This document shows, one piece after another, positions 1 through 6,935 of a stretch of 16,352 nucleotides of DNA. A program made the position numbers and the translations under genes. The notes below the pieces were generated by a model that was given only the letters and a program-made list of their open reading frames with translations, made no database searches and was not told where the DNA came from. Numbering within the stretch: the first letter of the stretch is position 1; each line of letters begins with the position of its first letter. The stretch comes from a bacterium (GTDB lineage Bacteria; Patescibacteriota; Minisyncoccia; Phycocordibacterales; GCA-002787175): the NCBI GenBank assembly GCA_030689285.1, contig JAUYJM010000073.1:1-16352 (forward strand). The letters are read 5' to 3'.

Positions 1-348
1 GCCCGCCCCGAATCTCGCCAAAACAAAAAGCCGAAACCCCGCCCGTATTCCTCCCCACACCTAGCATGAGAGAAACTACTGGGATTTTTCTTGGTAGGGG
101 AGAGTGTACCCCCACACCTATATAGGTGTGGGGGTGTAGAGCAAGGAGCCGGCATTTTGCTCCAAAACCCTGTCGTCAAACATTAAAGTCGGCACAACAA
201 GGGCGCGCTTTCACGATGCCATTTTTAAAAAATAAATATTGAGTTACAATTGAGATAATTGTGAAAAAAGTTTACATACGAAGAGTCATCTCCAGCAAGA
301 ATTGGTAACACTTTCCGCTCTGAATATACTTGCGTAATTTTTTTATGA
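1..348. other. Left-edge stretch without a confident gene
   Basis: No convincing coding region lies here. Plus frame 1 is open from the window edge to a TGA at 67-69 and would encode a short basic, proline-rich tail, so it could be the C-terminus of a gene outside the window. Frame 3 is equally open, so I do not call a gene. The only strong signal is the 28-nt palindrome at 108-135, listed separately. The remainder, about 136-348, is A/T-rich with short broken reading frames. Confidence 0.4.
108..135. repeat. Perfect 28-nt palindrome
   Basis: The half-site ACCCCCACACCTAT (108-121) is followed directly by its exact reverse complement (122-135), centred at 121.5 with no spacer. There is no T-run on either side, so it is not a standard intrinsic terminator. 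It could be a protein-binding operator, a cruciform, or the end of a transcript entering from the left. A related CCCCACACCTAG string lies at 53-64. Confidence 0.8.
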
Positions 349-510
349 CTTTGAATTACGAAACTCCAAATCCGTGTCTTTATTTTCAATTTCGGCTACG
401 GCTTTGCAAAAATTATTCAACAGATACGCTTGTATATGCCTCATAATTTTTGCTTCGCCTCGCACGAAATTAAAAAGAAATCCATCGGAAGCGAGTTTCG
501 TAACTCAAAG
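349..510. repeat. Long-hairpin repeat element, copy I (162 nt)
   Basis: One long imperfect hairpin with every paired block symmetric about 429.5. The outer arms are 349-366 and 493-510 (17 of 18 pair; left arm CTTTGAATTACGAAACTC). The middle arms are AATTTCG 388-394 with 465-471. The inner arms are GCAAAAATTA 406-415 with 444-453. The end motif TTGAATTACGAAA recurs at the ends of the element at 5378-5523, and the core recurs in the element at 11577-11739. It encodes nothing recognisable; short reading frames across it look like chance. It is probably a MITE-like or REP-like mobile intergenic element. Confidence 0.7.
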
Positions 511-519
511 TTTATCAGC

Positions 520-549
520 AAAAAAACACCGTATTATCGGTGTTTTTTT
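520..549 (-). terminator. Intrinsic terminator of the PG-binding protein gene
   Basis: A 12-bp stem pairs 520-531 with 538-549 around the 6-nt loop TATTAT. The stem core is ACACCG/CGGTGT, flanked by seven A and seven T, so it can work on either strand. It lies 21 nt beyond the stop codon of the minus-strand gene at 571, the gene it most likely ends. Confidence 0.85.
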
Positions 550-570
550 GTTGTGAACCATCAATATGTA

Positions 571-1272
571 TTATTGGTTTGTTCGGAAAGATGCTGGAGC
601 AGTAATGCTAACGTTGTTTGATGAGTCAAGCGCTTCTACCAGATAATAGTAGTTTGTGTTGGGCGATAAGCCACTGATGCTCACCATATGATTCGTCCTA
701 GCGACTCCGTCGTACGTAGCCAATGTACCACTTACATTCGGTTCTCCGGAAAAGACACCCGTGACATCAAATATGTTGCTTAATCTGATAGGTAACGTGC
801 TGTAATAGACCTTTCCTCTAGCCATCTCACTTGCCGTCCAGTTAATCGCGGCGCCAGTATTTCCCGTACTTATATTTACACTTGTGATGAGGGGGGCGTT
901 TATGTCACCTCTCACCAATAGCGCATTAATAGCGGCTAATGTTTTAGGGCCGACTCGGCCATAGCCGGTAGTGGCGGGAGTTCCTTGGGAAACAATTCCC
1001 TGCGCGGTTTGAAATCTTTCCACGGCCGCTTTGGTAAGTTGGCCGAAATAGCCGGTGACGAGACCTTCGGGGTAAATACTCTGGTCCGTAGCCAAATATG
1101 CTTGAAGTTCAGTAACTTCCGCGTTGCGGTCGCCCAAATCCAAATGGCTTGTTATCGCGGCAGAAGCGCTCGGGACCCCGAAGAACATAATGGCAAACAG
1201 TGTTATCATGGCTACGCCGTATAGAAGAATCGCGCGTGATATATTGTTTTGTAAATTTATTGTTTTTTCCAT
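571..1272 (-). CDS. Secreted peptidoglycan-binding protein with fibronectin-like domain
   Basis: 233 residues from the chosen ATG. Residues 1-39 form a classic signal peptide: K/R near the N-terminus, a hydrophobic core at about 15-33, then PSASA|A as a likely signal peptidase I site. Residues 44-118 match the PG_binding_1 fold (LGDRNAEVTELQAYL, then GYFGQLTKAAVERFQ, then GRVGPKTLAAINALL), a cell-wall anchoring repeat common in CPR surface proteins. Residues 128-231 look like a fibronectin III or Ig-type beta domain, with the pattern SGLSPNTNYYYLVEALD. The frame stays open upstream to ATGs at 1308, 1323 and 1377. I chose 1272 because it puts the signal peptide at the N-terminus; 1308 has a weak AAGG-like site. 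No catalytic domain is seen. Role inferred: wall-attached surface or adhesion protein. A strong terminator follows. Confidence 0.8.
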   Translation of the reverse strand: MEKTINLQNNISRAILLYGVAMITLFAIMFFGVPSASAAITSHLDLGDRNAEVTELQAYLATDQSIYPEGLVTGYFGQLTKAAVERFQTAQGIVSQGTPATTGYGRVGPKTLAAINALLVRGDINAPLITSVNISTGNTGAAINWTASEMARGKVYYSTLPIRLSNIFDVTGVFSGEPNVSGTLATYDGVARTNHMVSISGLSPNTNYYYLVEALDSSNNVSITAPASFRTNQ

Positions 1273-1389
1273 ATAATTTTTGTTTAACTTATAAATAAAT
1301 ATTTGCATAATCGACCTTTTCATTTGTGCGTAATTCCAATATATGTGCCGCCCCAAGTTCAACACTATTACAAACACCTGCCGCCAGCT

Positions 1390-1968
1390 TTACGACTTAT
1401 TTTTCAGTTCACGGATTTCTTTTTCTAAATTGCCTATATGAATCTCCAACCTGTCTGTGCGCTCGGTGAGCTTTGTTTCCATCTGCTTGGCGTGAACCGC
1501 TATAGACTCCGCGACAGCCATCATTTCAGTAACATCTTCTATGGCAAGCAGTATAATAGGCGGAAAAGTAGCGTCATCTTTGACATAAATTTGGCGAGCA
1601 TTTAGAATCATTACCTTGTGACCGATAGAAGGAAAATCATGAGTAACCTCAAAACCTTTAAAAAAAGTATTTCTAGGCAGAATATCCTCCAAGAGTTTTC
1701 GCAGCGCGGGAATGTTCCACTGACCATTTCCTAATTCATAGACATTTCTTTTCTCTGTGTCCTTTGGTTCTACCTGAAATGTTCGGTAGAAAGATTCATT
1801 AGCCACTAAGACGTTGAAATTTTTATCAAGTATTAAGACCGGCTCTCGCACGATATCTACAACAGTTTTAATGTACGTCCAACTTTTTTCCCAAAAATGG
1901 TCCGCGAAATCCGCTCCGAGTGGAGCTCTAGTAAGCGTCTGCCCCGAGATTTTATTAGTGTTTTTCAT
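1390..1968 (-). CDS. Stand-alone PAS domain protein with C-terminal coiled coil
   Basis: 192 residues, cytoplasmic, with no signal peptide or membrane helix. Residues 31-148 form a PAS domain of the type found in hybrid histidine kinases and CheR/CheB fusions: DIVREPVLILDKNFNVLVAN, then FYRTFQV at 60-66, YELGNGQWNIPALRKLL at 77-93 and a closing ILLAIEDVTE. Residues 150-192 are rich in heptad E/K/L and should form a coiled coil, where a kinase or output domain would normally follow. The protein is therefore a sensor module without its own output and presumably works through a partner. The gene precedes the PG-binding protein gene on the same strand, 117 nt away (12 nt if the longer start of that gene is used). 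I see no clear Shine-Dalgarno site. The ligand cannot be deduced. Confidence 0.8.
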   Translation of the reverse strand: MKNTNKISGQTLTRAPLGADFADHFWEKSWTYIKTVVDIVREPVLILDKNFNVLVANESFYRTFQVEPKDTEKRNVYELGNGQWNIPALRKLLEDILPRNTFFKGFEVTHDFPSIGHKVMILNARQIYVKDDATFPPIILLAIEDVTEMMAVAESIAVHAKQMETKLTERTDRLEIHIGNLEKEIRELKNKS

Positions 1969-2036
1969 ACAAATAGTGCCGACAGCAAGTCTCCATCATT
2001 ACATAATTACCTAAGCTCGCTTTTGAGGCGAGTTTG

Positions 2037-2045
2037 TGCTATAAT
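2037..2045 (+). promoter_or_regulatory. Extended -10 promoter for the sigma factor operon
   Basis: TGCTATAAT is a perfect extended -10 element (TGnTATAAT). No good -35 hexamer is seen. Transcription from about 2052 would give a leader near 200 nt. Within that leader AACCGCGA (2080-2087) can pair with TCGCGGTT (2150-2157). The same TGTGCTAnAATTT string recurs before the next membrane gene (2959-2970). Confidence 0.5.
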
Positions 2046-2250
2046 TTGATAAAGTATTTTCTCCGTTGCGACAGACTGTAACCGCGACGTAATAAGCGCG
2101 GAATCTTAATCGGCTAAATACTAGCTAGAATATAGAGATTCTTTGAATATCGCGGTTCTTCTGTAATGCGCTTGTAATAAAATGCTTTCTCACACGTCTT
2201 AATTAATATGATGACTAACTATAGGACAAGAATTACAAAGAAATGGAGTA

Positions 2251-2736
2251 ATGTTAACTCTGGCGTACAACACCTACGCGAAAGGGCTGAATTCCTTTTC
2301 CTTTTTCAAAGTTCGCAACAAAGCGACAAGCGACGACTTGGTTCAAGATACATTCATAAAAACATGGAAGTACCTTGCGCGAGGGGGAAAGATTGACATA
2401 ATGAAAGCTTTTCTCTATCACGTCCTCAATCAACTTATTATTGACGAGTACCGTAAACGCAAAACAACATCGCTTGATGTTCTCCTTGAGGCGGGTTACG
2501 AGCCCAGTACCGACCATTCGGAGCGTACTTTCAATGTCTTCGACGGTAAAACGGCGTTTCTTTTGATTCCACGCCTTCCTAAAAAGTATCAAGAAATTAT
2601 GCGTATGCGATACGCGCAAAGTCTCTCGCTCAAAGAAATATCTCTTATCACGGGCCAAACTAGAAATGCCGTTGCCGTGCAAGCTCATAGAGGATTGAAA
2701 AAACTTAAAATATTATATAATCGCGAACAAAAATGA
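2251..2736 (+). CDS. ECF-like RNA polymerase sigma factor
   Basis: 161 residues. Region 2 covers about residues 3-70, with the core-binding and -10 recognition pattern DDLVQDTFIKTWKYL (28-42) and AFLYHVLNQLIIDEYRKRK (53-71). A linker follows, then region 4 at about 100-153, with LPKKYQEIMRMRYAQSL and the helix-turn-helix LKEISLITGQTRNAVAVQ for -35 recognition. Domain order and length fit extracytoplasmic-function sigma-70 proteins. The start is forced: the frame is closed by TGA at 2212 and the only ATG before region 2 is 2251. It is preceded by GGAG only 2 nt away, so N-terminal truncation is possible. No anti-sigma factor with a zinc or ASD domain is nearby. The next gene overlaps the stop codon as ATGA. 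It presumably controls a surface or stress regulon and may be linked to the membrane genes downstream. Confidence 0.88.
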   Translation: MLTLAYNTYAKGLNSFSFFKVRNKATSDDLVQDTFIKTWKYLARGGKIDIMKAFLYHVLNQLIIDEYRKRKTTSLDVLLEAGYEPSTDHSERTFNVFDGKTAFLLIPRLPKKYQEIMRMRYAQSLSLKEISLITGQTRNAVAVQAHRGLKKLKILYNREQK

Positions 2737-2864
2737 TCTGGACACTTATCTTTATCTTATTCGTCCTCTGGCTTCTTGGTTTTAGTTTTGAAGTTGGAGG
2801 AAATCTTATCCATACGCTACTTGTCGTCGCGCTTGTGATAATTATTGTTCGGCTTCTATCTTGA
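2733..2864 (+). CDS. lmo0937/DUF5670-type small membrane protein
   Basis: 43 residues, ATG at 2733 overlapping the sigma factor stop codon (ATGA), stop TGA at 2862-2864. The peptide begins MIWTLIFILFVLWLLGFSFE, then GGN-IHTLLVVALVIIIVRLLS: two short hydrophobic helices around a Gly-rich turn, which is the pattern of the lmo0937 family (DUF5670; typically M-LWTI-VILLVLWLLG---GGL-H-LLVIAIIV-L-R). The family has no established biochemical role. Overlap with the sigma gene implies translational coupling, so the peptide may be the membrane partner or a target of that sigma factor, though this is inference. It is short enough to be missed by gene callers with a 50-residue cutoff. Confidence 0.82.
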   Translation: MIWTLIFILFVLWLLGFSFEVGGNLIHTLLVVALVIIIVRLLS

Positions 2865-2939
2865 CAGACAGAGCAATTCTATCGCTAATCCGAAACTAAG
2901 GATCCCTTTGAGATGGTATCATTGTAGGGGTAATGGATG

Positions 2940-2969
2940 TTGCCGTTTTTGTAGCAGGTGTGCTAAAAT
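2940..2969 (+). promoter_or_regulatory. Promoter for the 7-helix protein and kinase operon
   Basis: TTGCCG (2940-2945), an 18-nt spacer and TAAAAT (2964-2969) preceded by TGC, giving an extended -10. Transcription would start near 2976, leaving a leader of about 28 nt before the ATG at 3004. The kinase pair can therefore be transcribed apart from the sigma factor. Confidence 0.5.
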
Positions 2970-3003
2970 TTAATGGTTTATTAGATAAAATATTAGAACA
3001 CAT

Positions 3004-3684
3004 ATGGCAGAGGTACCAATGATGCAATCGGATATTTTGGTTCTGGGGCTCCATCTTGACGTTTTTCTTATGTACGCGGCAGGAGTTTTTTATGCTTTTT
3101 GCGCTTTTCTTGTGCTGAAGTCCTACCGGCGCGAACGCAACGAGCTTTTAGGCGCGTTCCTTGCATTCCTTGTTTACCAAGCACTGGCTATGATATTTAT
3201 GGGTATTGAATTTCATACCATGAACCTTCTTTACGGCGAAATCGCCGCGCTTGCGGTGTTTGTCGGCTCCGCGTATATGATGAAGTTTCCGTTCAGCTCA
3301 TTTTCCAAAGGCACGAGACGCATCGTATTTTTTGTAACGCTCATTGTATCCGTGATGATTTTCACATGGTTCTTGCAGACACCAGAACGGAAAACGCTCC
3401 TGATGCCATTCGTTCTCTGGTATGACATTGTTGTAAACGGCCTCGTTGTGGGAGGCGCCATACTTATTTTCGGAATGCGAATCGGTCCTCCGCAGAAAAT
3501 AAAGGCTCTTGGCGGAGGCGCTGGAGTAGTAAGTTGCTGTGTTGTAGCGAATGCCAGTATGCTCAGTGGAGCTTTTCTCACTAGCGCGTTTTTCCAATTT
3601 CTCGCGCCGGTCCTTATCATAAGCGCTCTAGTATTTGCAAAGAAACGGCAAGCTGTATCCTTTTCATCGGAGTCGCCGTTCTAA
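3004..3684 (+). CDS. Seven-helix membrane protein, probable sensor half of a split histidine kinase
   Basis: 226 residues with seven predicted transmembrane helices at about 20-39, 47-69, 74-93, 106-124, 135-159, 168-189 and 193-212, and a short charged tail (AKKRQ). No enzymatic motif is seen. It ends 10 nt before the histidine kinase at 3695, so the two are surely co-transcribed. The second kinase of this window (14275-15849) carries a seven-helix region of the same length (about residues 1-230) fused to a two-helix kinase. This protein therefore looks like that sensory region as a separate polypeptide. Topology resembles the 7TM N-termini of some histidine kinases. Family assignment needs a profile search, and the ligand is unknown. 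Confidence 0.7.
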   Translation: MAEVPMMQSDILVLGLHLDVFLMYAAGVFYAFCAFLVLKSYRRERNELLGAFLAFLVYQALAMIFMGIEFHTMNLLYGEIAALAVFVGSAYMMKFPFSSFSKGTRRIVFFVTLIVSVMIFTWFLQTPERKTLLMPFVLWYDIVVNGLVVGGAILIFGMRIGPPQKIKALGGGAGVVSCCVVANASMLSGAFLTSAFFQFLAPVLIISALVFAKKRQAVSFSSESPF

Positions 3685-3694
3685 TTATAGGAAT

Positions 3695-4639
3695 ATGATA
3701 CTGAACGCATTAGAGAGAATCCTCACCTATATGCTCGGGGGCGTCGTAGGTGCCGCGCTTGGCTATCTCGCTCTATCGTACAGGATGCCATATCTTGAAC
3801 AGGAGCGCACTACATTCGTCGTGTCGGCTAGCGTTTTTGTCGGAATATTAATCGCCGCGGCCATATTTGAGAAGAAGAAAGCAAGCATTCTAGAAAAAGA
3901 CAGCGCGTTGCGCGAAGAGACTATTGCTCTTATCACACACGAGATGCGTACAGGTCTGACATCAACAGGCTGGGCGATAAAGCTCATAATCAAGAAGTAC
4001 CAACACGTGATAACTCCAGAAGATTTCAGTATGCTAGACGGCGTCGTCAAATCCATACAAACAACCGTCATGCATACGATAAATCTTTTGGATGTCAGTC
4101 TGCGAGATGTTAGAAAGCTTTCCGTGGTTCTTGAATGGTCCACTCTCGGAAAAGTGGAGGAGATGGTTCGGGAAATTGAGGAGAAGTATCGCTACGGCGC
4201 CGATGAGAAGGGGGTTGAACTTATCTCCGATATAAAACTTGACCGAAACCGAGAAGTGGAGGTGGACATACTTCGCCTTCGCATCATTATTCAGAGTTTA
4301 TTAGAAAATGCGCTACAATTCACGATTTTAGACAGAAAGCAAATCGTGCTTCGCATAACAAACGACAAAGTGAATATGTACTTTGATGTTTCAGATACAG
4401 GTATCGGCATTCCAAAGGTTGAGCAAGAAAAAATATTTTCCGAGTTTTACCGCGCAAGCAATGCCCGAGACAAATTTAGCCACGGTAGCGGTATCGGCCT
4501 TTATATATGCAATCAATATATCAAGGCGCACCACGGTACAATCTCGTTTACTTCCGAACAAAACAAGGGAACATCCTTTCGTGTGTCAATCCCTCTGAAA
4601 TCGAAAGAGAATATAGCTGAGTTTTTGGATAAAGTTTAG
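3695..4639 (+). CDS. Membrane sensor histidine kinase
   Basis: 314 residues from the ATG at 3695. An upstream ATG at 3635 lies inside the preceding gene and adds only a basic non-membrane tail, so I rejected it; AGGA precedes 3695 closely. Two membrane helices (about 6-27 and 40-58) lead into HisKA with phospho-acceptor His82 in ALITHEMRTGLTSTGWAI. The usual Pro after RT is Gly. HATPase_c follows: N-box LLENALQFT (202-210), G1 DTGIGIP (234-240), F-box FSEFYRA (248-254) and G2 GSGIGLYICNQY (264-275). All ATP-site motifs are intact, so it should be active. No response regulator lies nearby, so the phosphotransfer partner is encoded elsewhere. The seven-helix protein just upstream is the likely signal input. 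Confidence 0.9.
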   Translation: MILNALERILTYMLGGVVGAALGYLALSYRMPYLEQERTTFVVSASVFVGILIAAAIFEKKKASILEKDSALREETIALITHEMRTGLTSTGWAIKLIIKKYQHVITPEDFSMLDGVVKSIQTTVMHTINLLDVSLRDVRKLSVVLEWSTLGKVEEMVREIEEKYRYGADEKGVELISDIKLDRNREVEVDILRLRIIIQSLLENALQFTILDRKQIVLRITNDKVNMYFDVSDTGIGIPKVEQEKIFSEFYRASNARDKFSHGSGIGLYICNQYIKAHHGTISFTSEQNKGTSFRVSIPLKSKENIAEFLDKV

Positions 4640-4691
4640 CGGATAAACCGCAATGTAAACCTTATGTTAAGCCCCAATTGGAGATAGGCTC

Positions 4692-5315
4692 TTAGCTTTT
4701 CCTGTTTTGAAGAGCATTTTTGATTGTTTCCGCGTCAGAATATTCAAGTTCTGTGCCAGTGGAGAGACCTCGCCCAAGCGTGGAAATTTTAACATTCGCA
4801 TCTTGAAGAAGCGGGGAAATAGCTTTTCGTATAATTTCAGCGGTATGTTCGCCTTCCGGATTCAAACTCATCGCCAGTATAATTTCCTTGAGTTTCCCTT
4901 GCTTCACCTCTTTATTTATACGAGCCGTAAGTTCCGCCATTCTTACATTTTTCTCCGGCTCCTTGTCCGTAAAAGAAATCGTGTTGCCGAGGACAAAGTA
5001 ATGCCCATCATAGGTGCGGCTTTTCTCCACACTCTCCAAATCCACATCTTTCGCAACCACCATAAGAGAACTGCCTGCCCGCGTGCTGTCTAAACAGAGA
5101 GCGCATGTCCTTGAGTCACGTCCTGTTTTTGTAAAAAAACGGAAGCAAGAAGAGCATTGAAGCGCGCTTGATTTAAGTTCTGCCACAGTGAGAATCAGAT
5201 TCTCCCGAGCCGATTCGCCTTCAGTCAAAAGGTAATGCACAAAACGCCTCGCCTGGCGAGGTCCTATCCCGGGAAATCTTCGAAAAATTTCGGTTAGTTT
5301 TTCTATGCAGTTCAT
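4692..5315 (-). CDS. recR: Recombination mediator protein RecR
   Basis: 207 residues, close to the usual 200. It loads RecA on gapped DNA together with RecO/RecF. The N-terminal helix-hairpin-helix contains FPGIGPRQARRF (14-25). A four-cysteine zinc finger uses Cys54, Cys57, Cys71 and Cys74. The Toprim domain starts at about residue 84 (LMVVAKDVDLESVEKS), continues with YDGHYFVLGNTIS (102-114), and ends with TLGRGLSTGTELEYSD (179-194), where most homologues read VPVGGELEY. It lies downstream of dnaB on the same strand, separated by a 207-nt gap holding a long hairpin. It converges with the kinase gene ending at 4639. No Shine-Dalgarno site is obvious. Confidence 0.95.
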   Translation of the reverse strand: MNCIEKLTEIFRRFPGIGPRQARRFVHYLLTEGESARENLILTVAELKSSALQCSSCFRFFTKTGRDSRTCALCLDSTRAGSSLMVVAKDVDLESVEKSRTYDGHYFVLGNTISFTDKEPEKNVRMAELTARINKEVKQGKLKEIILAMSLNPEGEHTAEIIRKAISPLLQDANVKISTLGRGLSTGTELEYSDAETIKNALQNRKS

Positions 5316-5377
5316 AATGGAAAAAAGCGAAGGCGGGTAAAAACAAAAGGTAATTTGAGACCTACTTTTGCTTTTTC

Positions 5378-5523
5378 AAACCTTGAATTACGAAATGGTG
5401 TTGAGGCGAGGTTTGAGAGGGCTTTTTGAGGCGCGGCTCTCGCCCGAGAGAGGAGATTTTTAGTAAAAAATCTCCGTGCGCCAAAAAGACTCGCCGAAAA
5501 AGACATTTCGTAATTCAAGGTTT
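5378..5523. repeat. Long-hairpin repeat element, copy II (146 nt)
   Basis: Perfect 20-bp terminal inverted repeats: 5378-5397 (AAACCTTGAATTACGAAATG) with 5504-5523, plus four more pairs outside one mismatch. Inside, GGCGAG 5405-5410 pairs with 5490-5495, CTTTTT 5422-5427 with 5483-5488, and GGCGC 5430-5434 with 5478-5482. The tip holds two small hairpins: CTCTCG/CGAGAG (5437-5450) and a 10-bp stem 5452-5461 with 5466-5475. The ends match copy I at 349-510. The right arm touches the last base of the dnaB stop codon, so the element may end dnaB transcripts or protect their 3' end. Confidence 0.8.
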
Positions 5524-6929
5524 CAAAACTCTTCATTTTTGCTTTCCGCCGACTCAAACTCACCAAAATCGGATTTCTCCAGAGACAGGAAGGTTGCCTT
5601 CTTTTCATCAAAATAAAGCTCAATTTTTCCGGTAGGTCCGTTTCTGTGTTTCTCAATTAAAATTTCCGCTATATTCGGTCTATCCGAATCTTCTTTGTAT
5701 TTATCTTCTCTATGTATAAACATCACCACATCAGCATCCTGCTCTATTGAACCCGAATCGCGAAGGTCAGAAAGTCTCGGCTTTCCGCCACGACTCTCTA
5801 CGGCGCGAGAAAGCTGTGATAGCGCGAGAACTGGCACGTCAAGCTCTCTGGCCAAATGCTTGAGCGAACGCGAAATTTCCGTAACTTGCTGCACCAAATT
5901 GTCTGAAGCGCGAGCGTTTGTCGGCACCATAAGCTGGAGGTAATCCACCACGATAAGACCGAGACCTTTTTCACTTTTAAGCCTCCTTGCAACCGAACGC
6001 ATTTTTAAAATATTATTCCCTGGTTGGTCGTCTATATAAATGGGCGCTTTTGAAAGTTTGTCCAGCGAGTCTCTGATTTTGTCAAATTCAGAGTCCACAG
6101 TAAGCTTGCCCGTGCGGAGCTTCCACGCGTCCACTTGGGAATCTGCCGCCAGCATTCTGTCTACCAGTTGCGCCGAACTCATCTCAAGCGAAAACAGTCC
6201 CACGGGAATATTGTGGGCCACCGCCGTCTGACGAGCGATATCCAGCGCCAAAGAAGTTTTTCCCATTGAAGGCCTCGCGGCCAGAATGATTAAATCGGAC
6301 TTCTGAAGTCCTGCAAGTTTATTGTCCAGCTCTTTGAATCCTGTAGGCACGCCGCGAAGCTCGCCTTTTGAGCGATGGAGTCTATCCAACCGCTCCCACG
6401 CTTCACCCAAAGTATCTTTAAGCTCTATAAACTTGTGGACTCCTGAAAAGTTTGTTATTTCATAAACTTTTTTTTCCGCTTTGTCCAAAAGCTCCTCCAA
6501 ATCTCCCGCCTCATCGTAGCCGAGATGCGAAATATATTCAGATGCTTCTATAAGAGAGCGCATCATAAACTTCTTCTGCACCATATCGGCGTAGTATTTT
6601 ATATTAGCCGAAGAAGGCACGACATTTACAAGTTCCGTGAGGTATGTCGCGCCCCCTATCTGGTCTAGTTCATTTCTCTCCTTGAGACGCGAAGATAGGG
6701 ATAGAAGGTCAATAGGAGTTGATTTGCCATAAAGCTCAAGCATCGCCCTCCAGACTACCTTGTGTCTTTCCGTGTAGAAGACGCGTTCGTTTATAAAGTC
6801 CAGGATATCAAGAAGAGCGTCCGGCCGAAGCATAATAGAGCCAAGCATCGCTTTTTCCGCTTCTATACTCTGCGGCGGAATGCGGATGTTTCGCACTACT
6901 TTATTTTTGATTTCCGCGTAGTCAGACAT
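5523..6929 (-). CDS. dnaB: Replicative DNA helicase DnaB
   Basis: 468 residues, typical length. It is the ring helicase that unwinds DNA at the replication fork. The N-terminal primase-interacting domain (about 15-115) opens with RIPPQSIEAEKAMLGSIM. The RecA-like ATPase has Walker A ARPSMGKTS (218-226), LFSLEMS (245-251), Walker B LIVVDYLQLM (325-334), the sensor ALSQLSR (369-375) and the arginine-finger segment KHRNGPTG (427-434). No intein or other insertion is seen. The start fits the family, and the promoter places the transcript start at or next to the ATG. Its stop overlaps a long-hairpin element by one base. The C-terminal tail (FESAESKNEEF) is acidic and unconserved. Confidence 0.96.
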   Translation of the reverse strand: MSDYAEIKNKVVRNIRIPPQSIEAEKAMLGSIMLRPDALLDILDFINERVFYTERHKVVWRAMLELYGKSTPIDLLSLSSRLKERNELDQIGGATYLTELVNVVPSSANIKYYADMVQKKFMMRSLIEASEYISHLGYDEAGDLEELLDKAEKKVYEITNFSGVHKFIELKDTLGEAWERLDRLHRSKGELRGVPTGFKELDNKLAGLQKSDLIILAARPSMGKTSLALDIARQTAVAHNIPVGLFSLEMSSAQLVDRMLAADSQVDAWKLRTGKLTVDSEFDKIRDSLDKLSKAPIYIDDQPGNNILKMRSVARRLKSEKGLGLIVVDYLQLMVPTNARASDNLVQQVTEISRSLKHLARELDVPVLALSQLSRAVESRGGKPRLSDLRDSGSIEQDADVVMFIHREDKYKEDSDRPNIAEILIEKHRNGPTGKIELYFDEKKATFLSLEKSDFGEFESAESKNEEF

Positions 6930-6935
6930 AGGAGA

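Noticed and set aside
349..510. CRISPR array or tmRNA/6S-like RNA in the long-hairpin elements
   Set aside because: No regularly spaced repeats, no tRNA-like ends and no matching signature; simple end-to-end hairpins fit better.
374..621. Two overlapping plus-strand frames of about 60 codons
   Set aside because: They lie across the long-hairpin element and the terminator at 520-549, which explain the sequence better.
2208..2396. 62-codon plus-strand frame starting ATGATG before the sigma factor
   Set aside because: It overlaps the sigma gene in another frame and has no domain pattern. It could only matter if a frameshift joins it to the sigma N-terminus.
2254..2688. 144-codon minus-strand frame opposite the sigma factor
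   Set aside because: Antisense shadow of a gene with clear sigma region 2 and 4 motifs.
4640..4691. Terminator between the first kinase and recR
   Set aside because: Only a 4-bp GCGG/CCGC pairing is visible, too weak to call.
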